Source of the DNA: UBA12481 sp012523435
Lineage (GTDB): Bacteria > Bacteroidota > Bacteroidia > Bacteroidales > UBA12481
Direction: 5' to 3'
DNA length: 64,000 nucleotides
Assembly (NCBI GenBank): GCA_028686135.1
Contig: JAQUCP010000001.1
Coordinates: 124,001-188,000 of the forward strand
Position 1 is the stretch's first letter; each line of letters starts with the position of its first letter. The translations under genes and the position numbers were made by a program. The notes under the pieces are model-generated. The model did not search any database. It worked only from the letters and a program-made list of their open reading frames with translations, and had not been told where the DNA came from. Of this stretch, positions 1 to 8,172 are shown piece after piece.

Positions 1-1699
1 TGATTTGATATCCTGGTGTTAGAAGATCGACAGCCAGTTTGCTGATACTGGGATCAGGATGGTTAATAAAATGGGATTGGATATTAAAACCACTATTTCC
101 CCAGAGTGACTGGATCTCATGGAAGATTGTTTGATAGAGTGGGTTTTCGGGAATAAGGTTATCCGATTCCATTTCTTGCAGGAAAAACCCTGCAACGTTT
201 ATCGGGAGGGTTTCTCCCTTATGTTCGCCCGGTAGTTCGAGTATCGTGATCAGAGGATAATTGAGCATCAGCCGGATAATTTCCCGCTCTTCAGTTTCAA
301 AGGGTTGAGCTTCTGAAGGGGTTGATGCCTGTTGCCGGGGAGCAGGCATCCTGGCTTCGGAATTCTGATAATCACGTCCCGAGCGTTTCTGTTCCCAGAG
401 CCTTCTTCGCAACCGTGCTGCCTCCGAAAACAGAACCTGTTCTTCCACCCCGAGGAGCTTACTACACTCCTGAAGGTAAACCGTTCGCTCGATCCTGTCG
501 GGAACCATGGAAACGGAGCGAACCACCTCCTGAATGAGGTTTGCCCGCCTCACTGGATCTGAGCCAGCATCCTGCATCAGCAACCTGGCCTTAAAAGTAA
601 TAAAGTCGGACTCGCTAGTATTCAATAAGTTAAGCAACTCTGTGGAACTATGTGACCGAGCAAATGAGTCAGGATCCTCGCCTTCGGGCAGGAGGACCAC
701 CCTAACATGGAGTCCCTGTTCAAGGAGCATATCGATACCACGGAGAGATGCCTTAATTCCAGCTGGATCGCCATCGTAAAGGATGGTCACATTGAGGGTA
801 AACCGTTTGATCAGCCTGATCTGGTCTTCCGTGAGGGATGTTCCCGAGCTTGCAACACAGTTCTCGATACCTGACTGGTGCATGGACAGAACATCCGTAT
901 AGCCCTCGACCAGGAAGCACTTATCCGACTTAACTATAGCCGTGCGTGCGTGATAGATTCCGTAAAGGGTGGCCGACTTATGATAGATCTCTGATTCGGG
1001 GGAGTTGAGGTATTTTGCAGCCTGTACATCTCCCCGCAGGATACGTCCGCCGAAACCGATCACCCGGCCCGAGAGGCTATGGATTGGGAAGATCACCCGA
1101 CCGAAGAATCGGTCGAACAAACGGTTATTTCCTTCAATTGCGAGGCCAGTTTTGATCAGGAGCTCATCTTTGTAGCCATTTTTTCTTGCATCAGCAACCA
1201 GGGCATCGCGCTGACCAGGGGAGTAGCCAAGCTGGAACCGGTCGATAATTTCCCTTCTAAATCCCCTTTCTTTGAAGTAGCTAATCCCGATATCTCTACC
1301 TTCTTCAGATTCGAGGAGCATTCGGGAGAAATAACGGGTAGCGTACTCTATAACTACCATCATCGATTCTCTGTCATTCTTCTGCCTGATATCCTCATCG
1401 GTTTGGTGAGTTTCAACCACCTCGATATGGTACTTCTTTGCCAGCAGTTTCAGGGCTTCCGGATAGGAGAGGTGCTCATGCTCCATAATGAAGTTCACGG
1501 CATTTCCACCTTTGCCACATCCAAAACACTTATAGATACCACGGGCAGGAGAAACGTTGAAAGATGGGGTTTTCTCGTTATGAAACGGGCAAAGTCCAAT
1601 GTAATTAGCTCCCCGTTTCTTCAGCTTAACGTAGTCTCCCACCACGTCCGTGATCTCCGCGGCTTGCAGAATTCGTTCGACAGTTCCTGGATCAATCAT
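1..1699 (-). CDS. dnaG: DNA primase DnaG (3' end beyond window)
   Basis: Makes the RNA primers for chromosome replication at the fork, working with the replicative helicase. About 566 N-terminal residues are present and the C-terminal helicase-interaction end runs off the left edge. The start at 1699 gives MIDPGTVERIL. A CHC2 zinc finger follows near residues 37-62 (CPFH, then CFGCGKGG). The TOPRIM core shows VEGYTDVLSMHQSG and later LYDGDPAG, which carry the acidic metal ligands. It is the last visible gene of the minus-strand block that begins with the dcw cluster, 93 bp downstream of the Sir2 gene, so it could be read from that operon or from its own promoter. No frameshift is visible in the part present. 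Confidence 0.96.
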   Translation of the reverse strand, partial: MIDPGTVERILQAAEITDVVGDYVKLKKRGANYIGLCPFHNEKTPSFNVSPARGIYKCFGCGKGGNAVNFIMEHEHLSYPEALKLLAKKYHIEVVETHQTDEDIRQKNDRESMMVVIEYATRYFSRMLLESEEGRDIGISYFKERGFRREIIDRFQLGYSPGQRDALVADARKNGYKDELLIKTGLAIEGNNRLFDRFFGRVIFPIHSLSGRVIGFGGRILRGDVQAAKYLNSPESEIYHKSATLYGIYHARTAIVKSDKCFLVEGYTDVLSMHQSGIENCVASSGTSLTEDQIRLIKRFTLNVTILYDGDPAGIKASLRGIDMLLEQGLHVRVVLLPEGEDPDSFARSHSSTELLNLLNTSESDFITFKARLLMQDAGSDPVRRANLIQEVVRSVSMVPDRIERTVYLQECSKLLGVEEQVLFSEAARLRRRLWEQKRSGRDYQNSEARMPAPRQQASTPSEAQPFETEEREIIRLMLNYPLITILELPGEHKGETLPINVAGFFLQEMESDNLIPENPLYQTIFHEIQSLWGNSGFNIQSHFINHPDPSISKLAVDLLTPGYQI

Positions 1700-1792
1700 G
1701 GAACGAAGATAGGGACAAACAGGCAGAACCGATCGTACGGGGCCTGATCAATTTGTTAACAGGCTCCGGAAAATCGATTTATCAGGCTGGTA

Positions 1793-2479
1793 TTAGAAAT
1801 CGGTCAATAGCTCCTGGAGGCGGGCGACCCCCTTCCCAGCTGTCATCTGCATAAGTTCAACCCGCCTGGTCCATCCACTACTTGATTCGTTCGGATCAAT
1901 GTAATAAATGGGGGTATTTCGTGGAGCATAATCAACCAAACCAGCAGCAGGATAAACCTGCATGCTTGTTCCTATAACAACCAGTATATCTGCTACTTGG
2001 ACAATTTCAGCTGCTTTGCTGATCATTGGAACCGGTTCACCAAACCATACAATATGTGGCCGAAGCTGTGATCCCTTATCGCACTTATCGCCCCACTTGA
2101 GTTCCCAGCCATCGATGTCATATATGAGCGATGGGTCAACGGTTGAGCGGGATTTACGGAGCTCACCATGCAAATGAAGCACCTGTCTGCTACCAGCTCT
2201 CTCATGAAGATCATCAACATTTTGAGTGATAATTGTGACATCGAATCTCTTTTCCAGCTCAGCAAGTCCGATATGCCCGGCATTTGGTTTTGCCTCCAAC
2301 AGTGCTTTCCGGCGCTCATTATAGAAATGTAGCACCAGGTGTGGATTTCTCTCCCAGGCCTCAGGTGTAGCCACCTCTGATACAGGGTAGTTTTCCCATA
2401 AACCGTTCATATCACGGAAAGTCTTTAATCCGCTTTCAGCGCTCATACCAGCACCGGTAAGCACGATCAACCTCTTCAT
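1793..2479 (-). CDS. Sir2-family NAD-dependent protein deacylase, zinc cysteines missing
   Basis: Sirtuin fold: the NAD-binding start is LTGAGMSAESGLKTFRD (residues 7-23), then TQNVDDLHERAG and the catalytic His in LHLHGEL (H104). FYNERR (Y53, R56) matches the Tyr/Arg pair of class III sirtuins such as CobB and SIRT5, which bind acidic acyl groups; this suggests desuccinylase or demalonylase activity (family knowledge plus inference). The protein has a single cysteine (C133), so the usual four-cysteine zinc site is absent; RSTVDPSLIYDI and WGDKCDKGSQ stand in its place. At 228 aa it is short but complete for the CobB type. It starts 22 bp after the anti-sigma-like gene, suggesting cotranscription. 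Substrates are unknown. Confidence 0.9.
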   Translation of the reverse strand: MKRLIVLTGAGMSAESGLKTFRDMNGLWENYPVSEVATPEAWERNPHLVLHFYNERRKALLEAKPNAGHIGLAELEKRFDVTIITQNVDDLHERAGSRQVLHLHGELRKSRSTVDPSLIYDIDGWELKWGDKCDKGSQLRPHIVWFGEPVPMISKAAEIVQVADILVVIGTSMQVYPAAGLVDYAPRNTPIYYIDPNESSSGWTRRVELMQMTAGKGVARLQELLTDF

Positions 2480-2501
2480 TAATTGGGAGTTAAAAGTAAA
2501 C

Positions 2502-3359
2502 CTATGGCCTTCTTATATAGAACCTGCCTGCCTTCAACAGCTGTTCATCGCAGATAAACTTCCAATAGTAGAGCCCCTCAGGCAAATCGATTTGCCACTC
2601 AAGGGGCGAAACAGATTCGGAACTAATTGTTTTGACCGTTTGACCTCTATAGTCGACAATATCAAGAGAAATGGGACCTTCAGCCGTTGACAACCAACTA
2701 AACTTCATCTTCTCTCCAATCAAAAAAACCGAATCCAAAGCCGGGTACTGGATTAGAGGATTATTACTTAACCTGAATTCTCCCATAGCCAAGGATTCGT
2801 ATATCGCATTTGCCTTGAAGGACATAGCATACGAATTATCCTCGATCATAGCACCTGGCGTTGACAGCGCCACATCCTCACCCACTTCATCCACTTCGAT
2901 TTGGTTTTCAGGTTTCGGTAAAACAATCGGATCAGGAGAAAGAGTATCGAGAACCGGGAGGACACTTTCAACCGTTACTTCTTGATCATCAACTTCTTCC
3001 AGGCTATTTACAAAGGTACCAATCATAAATTGCTGGATCAACCATGCAATAGCCAAAACAGCAACAAGGCCGGCAATGGCTTTCACGTGGGGGTTCATTC
3101 GTCTGACCAGTAACGGTTTAGTTGTTTTTATCGGGCTATATAATTCCCGATTCTCCTCGACATGGTCGATATCTTCCATCAAATCGGTGATCATCATAAG
3201 CTCATGCCGGCAGTAGGAGCACTGTTCAACATGGCTTTTAATCCCCTTGGGCAGTTCAGCGAGAACACCGCTTAGATAGTCGGCATACAGCGAGAGGCCC
3301 AAGCTGGTCAGATGACCATCTTTGTCCTGATACACGTCGGTGTGTTTTTCCTTTTCCAT
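2502..3359 (-). CDS. membrane-anchored zinc-finger anti-sigma-like protein
   Basis: The N-terminal cytoplasmic part contains HVEQCSYC (HxxxCxxC), the signature of zf-HC2 anti-sigma factors. One hydrophobic segment follows at about residues 92-115 (starting VKAIAGLVAVLAIAW), then an acidic linker. The C-terminal extracytoplasmic domain of about 90 residues ends LYYWKFICDEQLLKAGRFYI and looks like a beta-sandwich similar in pattern to Bacteroidota Ig-like or sorting modules. The order zinc finger, membrane span, external sensor is typical of anti-sigma proteins. It lies 41 bp after the sigma-like gene, so the two probably form a pair. The domain reading is by eye and the external ligand is unknown. 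Confidence 0.75.
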   Translation of the reverse strand: MEKEKHTDVYQDKDGHLTSLGLSLYADYLSGVLAELPKGIKSHVEQCSYCRHELMMITDLMEDIDHVEENRELYSPIKTTKPLLVRRMNPHVKAIAGLVAVLAIAWLIQQFMIGTFVNSLEEVDDQEVTVESVLPVLDTLSPDPIVLPKPENQIEVDEVGEDVALSTPGAMIEDNSYAMSFKANAIYESLAMGEFRLSNNPLIQYPALDSVFLIGEKMKFSWLSTAEGPISLDIVDYRGQTVKTISSESVSPLEWQIDLPEGLYYWKFICDEQLLKAGRFYIRRP

Positions 3360-3400
3360 TTCTTAATATTGACGAAAATTCAGGCCTCCAGCGGAAAAAA

Positions 3401-4147
3401 TTAGTCAGAATTTTCTCCAATTTGAGCCTTTTCGATCAATAAGAACAGTGTTTCAGGAGTATAGGAACAACTCTGAGGATTTCCATTCATCATACTGATT
3501 AGTTCACTGATACGGTTTGTCGACCATTTTCTCAAAGCTTCGGCGTTTTGGTGTTTCTTTCTCAGCTGAGCAAACACCACTCCCAGAGCCTCAAGTTTGT
3601 CTTTCTTCATTTTATTGATCGTTTGATTGACCAACCCGGCCAATCTTTCCCGTTCAACCTCCCCTGGATCTTGTTCGAATCCAGTCAGGTCATCGGGTCT
3701 GACTGGCAGATCAGCAAAACTTCGCAAGGTTGTCCACAAGGCACCTTTTTCACGACCAAAAAGGGTGACAGCTCTTTCCAAGCGTTGGTACTCTTGTTTA
3801 ATAATCAACTGATTCCATACAGGATTCTCATCTACCTGCTCATAAACTTCAGCTCTCGGTTCAGACACTAGGTGAGGTTTTCTAAACTCTTCGAGACAAA
3901 TATTCCGGGCCACTACTGAAAGGTAGGTCCTTAATTGGCACCTGCCATCGTATTGTTCCTGAATTCTTGGCATTCGCTCAATGAGCTTTCGGTTGACTTC
4001 CTGAACAAGGTCGGGCGTGTCAACTCGAGAGAGGAAACCCTGGCTACATAATTTCCGGACGATGATCCGGATAATCGGTTGGAAACTAATGAGAAGCTCA
4101 CTCGGGTTCTCTCTCAACATTTTGGTTTCTAAATCGTTACGTTTCAT
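3401..4147 (-). CDS. sigma-70-like protein with region 2 only
   Basis: Residues about 20-92 resemble sigma region 2: ISFQPIIRIIVRKL, then DTPDLVQEVNRKLIERMPRI and CQLRTYLSVVARNICLEEF, the helix expected to contact core polymerase and the -10 DNA. After this the protein is a charged helical segment, and I cannot find a normal region 4 helix-turn-helix; the C-terminus (residues 190-248) is helical but unlike sigma region 4. At 248 aa it is longer than typical ECF sigmas. It begins 5 bp after the second ftsZ stop and is followed by the zinc-finger membrane protein. It could be a divergent ECF sigma or a sigma-derived adaptor that no longer binds -35 DNA. Confidence 0.65.
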   Translation of the reverse strand: MKRNDLETKMLRENPSELLISFQPIIRIIVRKLCSQGFLSRVDTPDLVQEVNRKLIERMPRIQEQYDGRCQLRTYLSVVARNICLEEFRKPHLVSEPRAEVYEQVDENPVWNQLIIKQEYQRLERAVTLFGREKGALWTTLRSFADLPVRPDDLTGFEQDPGEVERERLAGLVNQTINKMKKDKLEALGVVFAQLRKKHQNAEALRKWSTNRISELISMMNGNPQSCSYTPETLFLLIEKAQIGENSD

Positions 4148-4152
4148 AGCAT

Positions 4153-5574
4153 TTAATCAACTACATCGTGAAGGAAAGGGTTATTTGGCCTGATCTTAGC
4201 ATCAGAGCCGATAGTTAGCTTTGACTGGGTTTCCTCTTCGCTGAACAGGGTGCCAGGCTGAAAAGGTGAACCTCGCCTCTTATAAGCTGGGATTCTTTCG
4301 GCTTCATCAATATGATCAGGGTTAGATAAATTTCTGTAGTTGAATTCCTGAAGGCGGTCGGCGACTGACCTTTCGGTTTGAATCGAAGGTTTCGCAGCTG
4401 GAGGTTTATTTTCTCCTTTATCCAGCTGCAGTTCTGGGTTCAAACCATTGGCAGGAACGGAAGTTGCTGCCGCCCGTGGTGGATAAGAGTTTCCTGTTGA
4501 GGAACTCGGGGTTGGTTTTTGGATGTGAGAAACTGGCGCTTGAGAATCCAGCCGGACTGTTTTTCTGACCGGTGGATTAAGCGAGATCCAGTCGGGGATT
4601 GCTTCTTCGCGGAAACCGGTGGCTATTAAAGTTATTCGGATATCCTCTCCGAGGGATTCATCGGAACAGGTTCCCCAGATAACATTAACCATTTGCCCAA
4701 CCCGGTCGCGGATCATATCAGTTATAGTGCCCAGTTCATCCACAGTTACTTCGTCAGTTCCTGAGGTGATATTTAGCAGCACTCGTTCCGCTCCCTGGAT
4801 ATCATTACTATTCAGCAGCGGTGAATTGATGGTTTCTTCGATAACAGTCAGGGCCCTCTCGGGGCCACTAGCGGTGGCTGAACCCATAAAAGCGATTCCT
4901 CCTTTTGTCATTACTGATTGTACATCAGCGAAGTCCACGTTTATATAGCCATGTAGGGTAATGATTTCCGCAATGCCTTTAACAGCGAGCAGCAGAATAT
5001 CATCGGCCTTTTTAAAGGCGTCTCCAAGAGAGAGGTTACCGTACATCTCACGCAGCTTCTCGTTATGGATGATGAGCAGTGCGTCCACCTCTCCTTTCAG
5101 TCGGTTGATTCCCTGGAGGGCTTGTAGTTTTCTGGAGGGCCCTTCGATAGAGAATGGCAGGGTCACCACCCCGATCGTCAGGATATTCAGCTCTTTACAG
5201 GCTCGTGCGACGATTGGAGCAGCACCAGTACCGGTTCCTTTCCCCATCCCGGCCACAATGAAGGCCATTTTGGTGGGTCCTGCCAAGGCATCAAGGATCT
5301 CCCCCATGCTCTCGATGGCAGCCTGTTCACCCACATCCGATCGGTTACCAGCTCCCCGGCCAGCGGTCAGGGTAGCCCCCAGCTGGATCTTCCGATCCAC
5401 CGGGCTGGCATCCAGGGCAGGTTTATCGGTATTCAGCACCAGGAAATTAACATCGCGAATACCCTCCTTGTACATTCGGTTAACGGCGTTACAGCCACCA
5501 CCACCAACTCCAATCACCGAAATAATTCGGTCCTCTTTAACAGGAAGGCTGAAATCAACCAGGTCTTTAAACAT
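4153..5574 (-). CDS. ftsZ2: FtsZ paralogue (second tandem copy, altered GTPase signature)
   Basis: Tubulin-like GTPase of the cell-division ring. It aligns with the upstream ftsZ without a gap over the first 120 residues, with 68 identities counted by hand. GVGGGGCNAVNRM and the T7 loop NVDFADV are intact, but the tubulin signature reads GKGTGTG (Lys112 in place of Gly). The linker is long (about residues 330-430). The end carries IPAYKRR and NPFLHDVVD, which match from memory the usual Bacteroidota FtsZ tail (...FLHDNVD) that binds FtsA and other partners. It starts 17 bp after ftsZ. It may co-polymerise with the other copy as a subunit with changed GTP turnover; that is inference. The symbol is provisional. 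Confidence 0.9.
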   Translation of the reverse strand: MFKDLVDFSLPVKEDRIISVIGVGGGGCNAVNRMYKEGIRDVNFLVLNTDKPALDASPVDRKIQLGATLTAGRGAGNRSDVGEQAAIESMGEILDALAGPTKMAFIVAGMGKGTGTGAAPIVARACKELNILTIGVVTLPFSIEGPSRKLQALQGINRLKGEVDALLIIHNEKLREMYGNLSLGDAFKKADDILLLAVKGIAEIITLHGYINVDFADVQSVMTKGGIAFMGSATASGPERALTVIEETINSPLLNSNDIQGAERVLLNITSGTDEVTVDELGTITDMIRDRVGQMVNVIWGTCSDESLGEDIRITLIATGFREEAIPDWISLNPPVRKTVRLDSQAPVSHIQKPTPSSSTGNSYPPRAAATSVPANGLNPELQLDKGENKPPAAKPSIQTERSVADRLQEFNYRNLSNPDHIDEAERIPAYKRRGSPFQPGTLFSEEETQSKLTIGSDAKIRPNNPFLHDVVD

Positions 5575-5591
5575 GATACTATGGATTGCAT

Positions 5592-6860
5592 TTACATTTT
5601 TTGGTCATCATCTTCAAACAGTTCCTTAAAGAACTTGATTTGTGTCCATCCGCCACCTTTCTTATCCTCCCTGGATTTTCTGGAGCGTGATCGTCTACTA
5701 GAGTGTCCATCCTCTGCACCAACCACCTCAGTCTCCCCATCATTTTCGTCTCGATTACTCACCACCAAAGGCACCTCCTCCGGAACCTGCTGAGGATTGA
5801 GCGAATCCAGATCGAGAGTAAAGGGCCTGCCACTCTGGCCAGTGGTAGAGGTTGATACCGGCATCGGGCGCAAATCACCTATGCTTGTTTCTGTTTCGAG
5901 CCCAGTAGCTACGATCGTAACCCCCAAGGATGTGCCCAGCGATTCGTCATAGGTATTACCCCAGATGATGTCCGACTGTATTTTAGTACAGCGTTGGACA
6001 AAGTCCATAATTTCGGTGATCTCATCCATGAGTACCTCTTGAGAACCCGAAGTGATATTGAGTAAAATATTTCGGGCACCTTTAAGATTATTATTGTTCA
6101 GCAGAGGTGAATTAAGTGCCTGACTGATAGCCTGATATGCACGGTTTTCGCCTTCAGCGACTCCCGAACCCATAATAGCCACCCCACTATTTTCCATCAC
6201 CGTTCTGACGTCGGCAAAGTCAACATTGACATAACCATGTACGGTAATGATTTCAGCGATACCTTTGGCAGCCATGGCCAGAACATTATCTGCCTGACCG
6301 AAAGCTACAGACAGTTTCTGGTCGCCATAGATATCCCGAAGCCGGTCGTTATGAATAATGAGGAGGGCATCAACATTATCCTTGAGGTTTTTGATCCCTT
6401 CGACAGCCTGGTCCCAGCGTTTCTGACCTTCGAACGAGAATGGCAGGGTCACAATGGCAACAGTCAGGATGCCCAGTTCAATAGCTGTTTGAGCAATCAC
6501 CGGTGCAGCTCCAGTTCCGGTACCTCCACCCATCCCGGCCGTCAGAAATACCATCTTGGTATCAGTGGAAAGGAAACGCTTGATATCCTCCTGGTTTTCA
6601 ATAGCGGCATCGCGACCTTTTGAAGGTTCGTTGCCGGCACCGCGACCGAATGTCAGGGCTTTCCCCAGCTGTATCTTCGTTGGGATAGGACTATTCTGCA
6701 AGGCCTGATTGTCGGTATTGCAGATCACAAAATCAACACCACGGATACCTTGTCTATACATGTGATTGACTGCATTACTGCCGCCTCCGCCAACCCCAAT
6801 AACCTTAATGATCGATTTGGTATCATGGGGCATTTCAAAAGAATAGATTTCCTCAAACAT
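5592..6860 (-). CDS. ftsZ: Cell division protein FtsZ (first tandem copy)
   Basis: Tubulin-like GTPase that forms the Z-ring. It has the canonical signature GGGTGTG at residues 111-117, GVGGGGSNAVNHM near the N-terminus, and the T7 synergy loop NVDFADV that completes the neighbouring subunit's active site. Its C-terminus is unusual: the usual FLHDNVD-like peptide is missing. The last 36 residues are instead a basic stretch (SSRRSRSRKSREDKK) followed by GGG and an amphipathic-looking segment (WTQIKFFKELFEDDD). That could bind membrane or a partner directly. It lies 17 bp downstream of ftsA. Identity as FtsZ is certain; the division of labour with the second copy is inference. Confidence 0.96.
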   Translation of the reverse strand: MFEEIYSFEMPHDTKSIIKVIGVGGGGSNAVNHMYRQGIRGVDFVICNTDNQALQNSPIPTKIQLGKALTFGRGAGNEPSKGRDAAIENQEDIKRFLSTDTKMVFLTAGMGGGTGTGAAPVIAQTAIELGILTVAIVTLPFSFEGQKRWDQAVEGIKNLKDNVDALLIIHNDRLRDIYGDQKLSVAFGQADNVLAMAAKGIAEIITVHGYVNVDFADVRTVMENSGVAIMGSGVAEGENRAYQAISQALNSPLLNNNNLKGARNILLNITSGSQEVLMDEITEIMDFVQRCTKIQSDIIWGNTYDESLGTSLGVTIVATGLETETSIGDLRPMPVSTSTTGQSGRPFTLDLDSLNPQQVPEEVPLVVSNRDENDGETEVVGAEDGHSSRRSRSRKSREDKKGGGWTQIKFFKELFEDDDQKM

Positions 6861-6877
6861 AATGGTAGTTTTTCAGG

Positions 6878-8146
6878 TTAAAACCGACTGCTTTCGTTAT
6901 TAAATATTTTACCAAAGCCCCTAAGGACCCGGTCTTTAAGTTGATTTACGGTCTCTTTGCCATTGAAGGAGAAACGCACCTTCCCTATTGCAGTGGAGCC
7001 AGTCTGCGAACCCGCTATCACCAACCCGATAGCTGTTGAATACTCTGGTTGGAGATACTGGCTTTCAGTTTCTTCATCAAGGTGTTGATCCGGAATACCG
7101 ATTCTCACATCATAACCGGTTTTCTTCCGGATTAATTGGGATAAATTTTGAAGCATGGCACCTCCACCTGTCAGGACGATTCCCGCGCTCAGTTTTTCGG
7201 CGCATCCTGAGTTCTCAATCTCCCAGTTGACAGCCTCAAGGATCTCCTCCATTCGAGCCTCAATGATATAAGCAAGGTTTCGAAAAGATATTTCCCTAGG
7301 ATCCCGACCGCTGATTCCTGGAATCGTAACTGTTTGTCCATCAGGCGCTAATTCACCCAGGGCAGATCCAAACTGAACTTTCAGAGCTTCTGCTTGCCGT
7401 AGCAGAATGGAGCACCCCTCTTTAATGTCATAAGTGACAATATTACCACCAAATGGGATGACAGAGGTATGGCGAATGATGTTGTTCTCATAAATGGCTA
7501 TATCAGTAGTACCTCCGCCAATATCCACGAGAATTACTCCGGCTTCCCGCTCGTCGCTGGTGAGAACAGCCATCGCTGAGGCTAGCGGCTCCATGATTAG
7601 CCTTTTAACCTTAAGCTCCACTCTTTCAATACATTTAGATATATTACGTGCCGCCATCACTTTGCCAATAACAAGATTGAAATTGGCTTCCAGCATCCGG
7701 CCGGTCATCCCAATAGGCTTTAAAATATCTGTTTCATTATCAACAGTATAGCTTTGAGGAAACACATGAATAATCTCCTCACCCGGATCAATCGGGGTTC
7801 GGGCCATCTGTTCATGCAGGTAATCTACGTCCGCCTGGGTGATTTCCTCATTTTCGAGGTATTTGAAGTTACTGTTTTTCAAGCAACGAATCGAATGGCT
7901 GGCAATACCCGTGTACACTTCGAGCATGGGAATATCAGCCTGCTTTTCTGCCTCTGCCACAGCAAGATTGATTGCACTGGCGGTTTCATCCAGGTTGACT
8001 ACCACGCCCCTCTTTACTCCGGTTGAGGGAGCTGTTCCCAGCCCTAAAATCTCAAACCGACCCTTCTCATTCTTCCTGGTCATGATAGCCGTTACCTTGG
8101 TGGTACCGATGTCTATCGCAGAAAATATCTGATCATGTTTACCCAT
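6878..8146 (-). CDS. ftsA: Cell division protein FtsA
   Basis: Actin-like ATPase that tethers FtsZ to the membrane and recruits later division proteins. The phosphate-1 motif AIDIGTTKVTAIM is at the N-terminus, the SHS2/1C domain is in the first third, phosphate-2 reads VDIGGGTTDIAIY, and the adenosine motif is VLTGGGAMLQNL. The last residues (VNQLKDRVLRGFGKIFNN) form the expected amphipathic membrane-targeting helix after a flexible linker. The length of 422 aa is typical. It sits between ftsQ (26 bp upstream) and ftsZ (17 bp downstream), the usual dcw order. Confidence 0.96.
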   Translation of the reverse strand: MGKHDQIFSAIDIGTTKVTAIMTRKNEKGRFEILGLGTAPSTGVKRGVVVNLDETASAINLAVAEAEKQADIPMLEVYTGIASHSIRCLKNSNFKYLENEEITQADVDYLHEQMARTPIDPGEEIIHVFPQSYTVDNETDILKPIGMTGRMLEANFNLVIGKVMAARNISKCIERVELKVKRLIMEPLASAMAVLTSDEREAGVILVDIGGGTTDIAIYENNIIRHTSVIPFGGNIVTYDIKEGCSILLRQAEALKVQFGSALGELAPDGQTVTIPGISGRDPREISFRNLAYIIEARMEEILEAVNWEIENSGCAEKLSAGIVLTGGGAMLQNLSQLIRKKTGYDVRIGIPDQHLDEETESQYLQPEYSTAIGLVIAGSQTGSTAIGKVRFSFNGKETVNQLKDRVLRGFGKIFNNESSRF

Positions 8147-8172
8147 GTTATTCTTATTCTATCTTATTTACA

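Noticed and set aside
1079..1747. Long open frame on the plus strand opposite dnaG
   Set aside because: It is the antisense shadow of the strongly conserved primase zinc-finger and TOPRIM regions and has no family features of its own.
4961..5629. Open frame of about 220 codons opposite the second ftsZ
   Set aside because: Antisense shadow; serine-rich low-information product, while the minus strand encodes a clear FtsZ.
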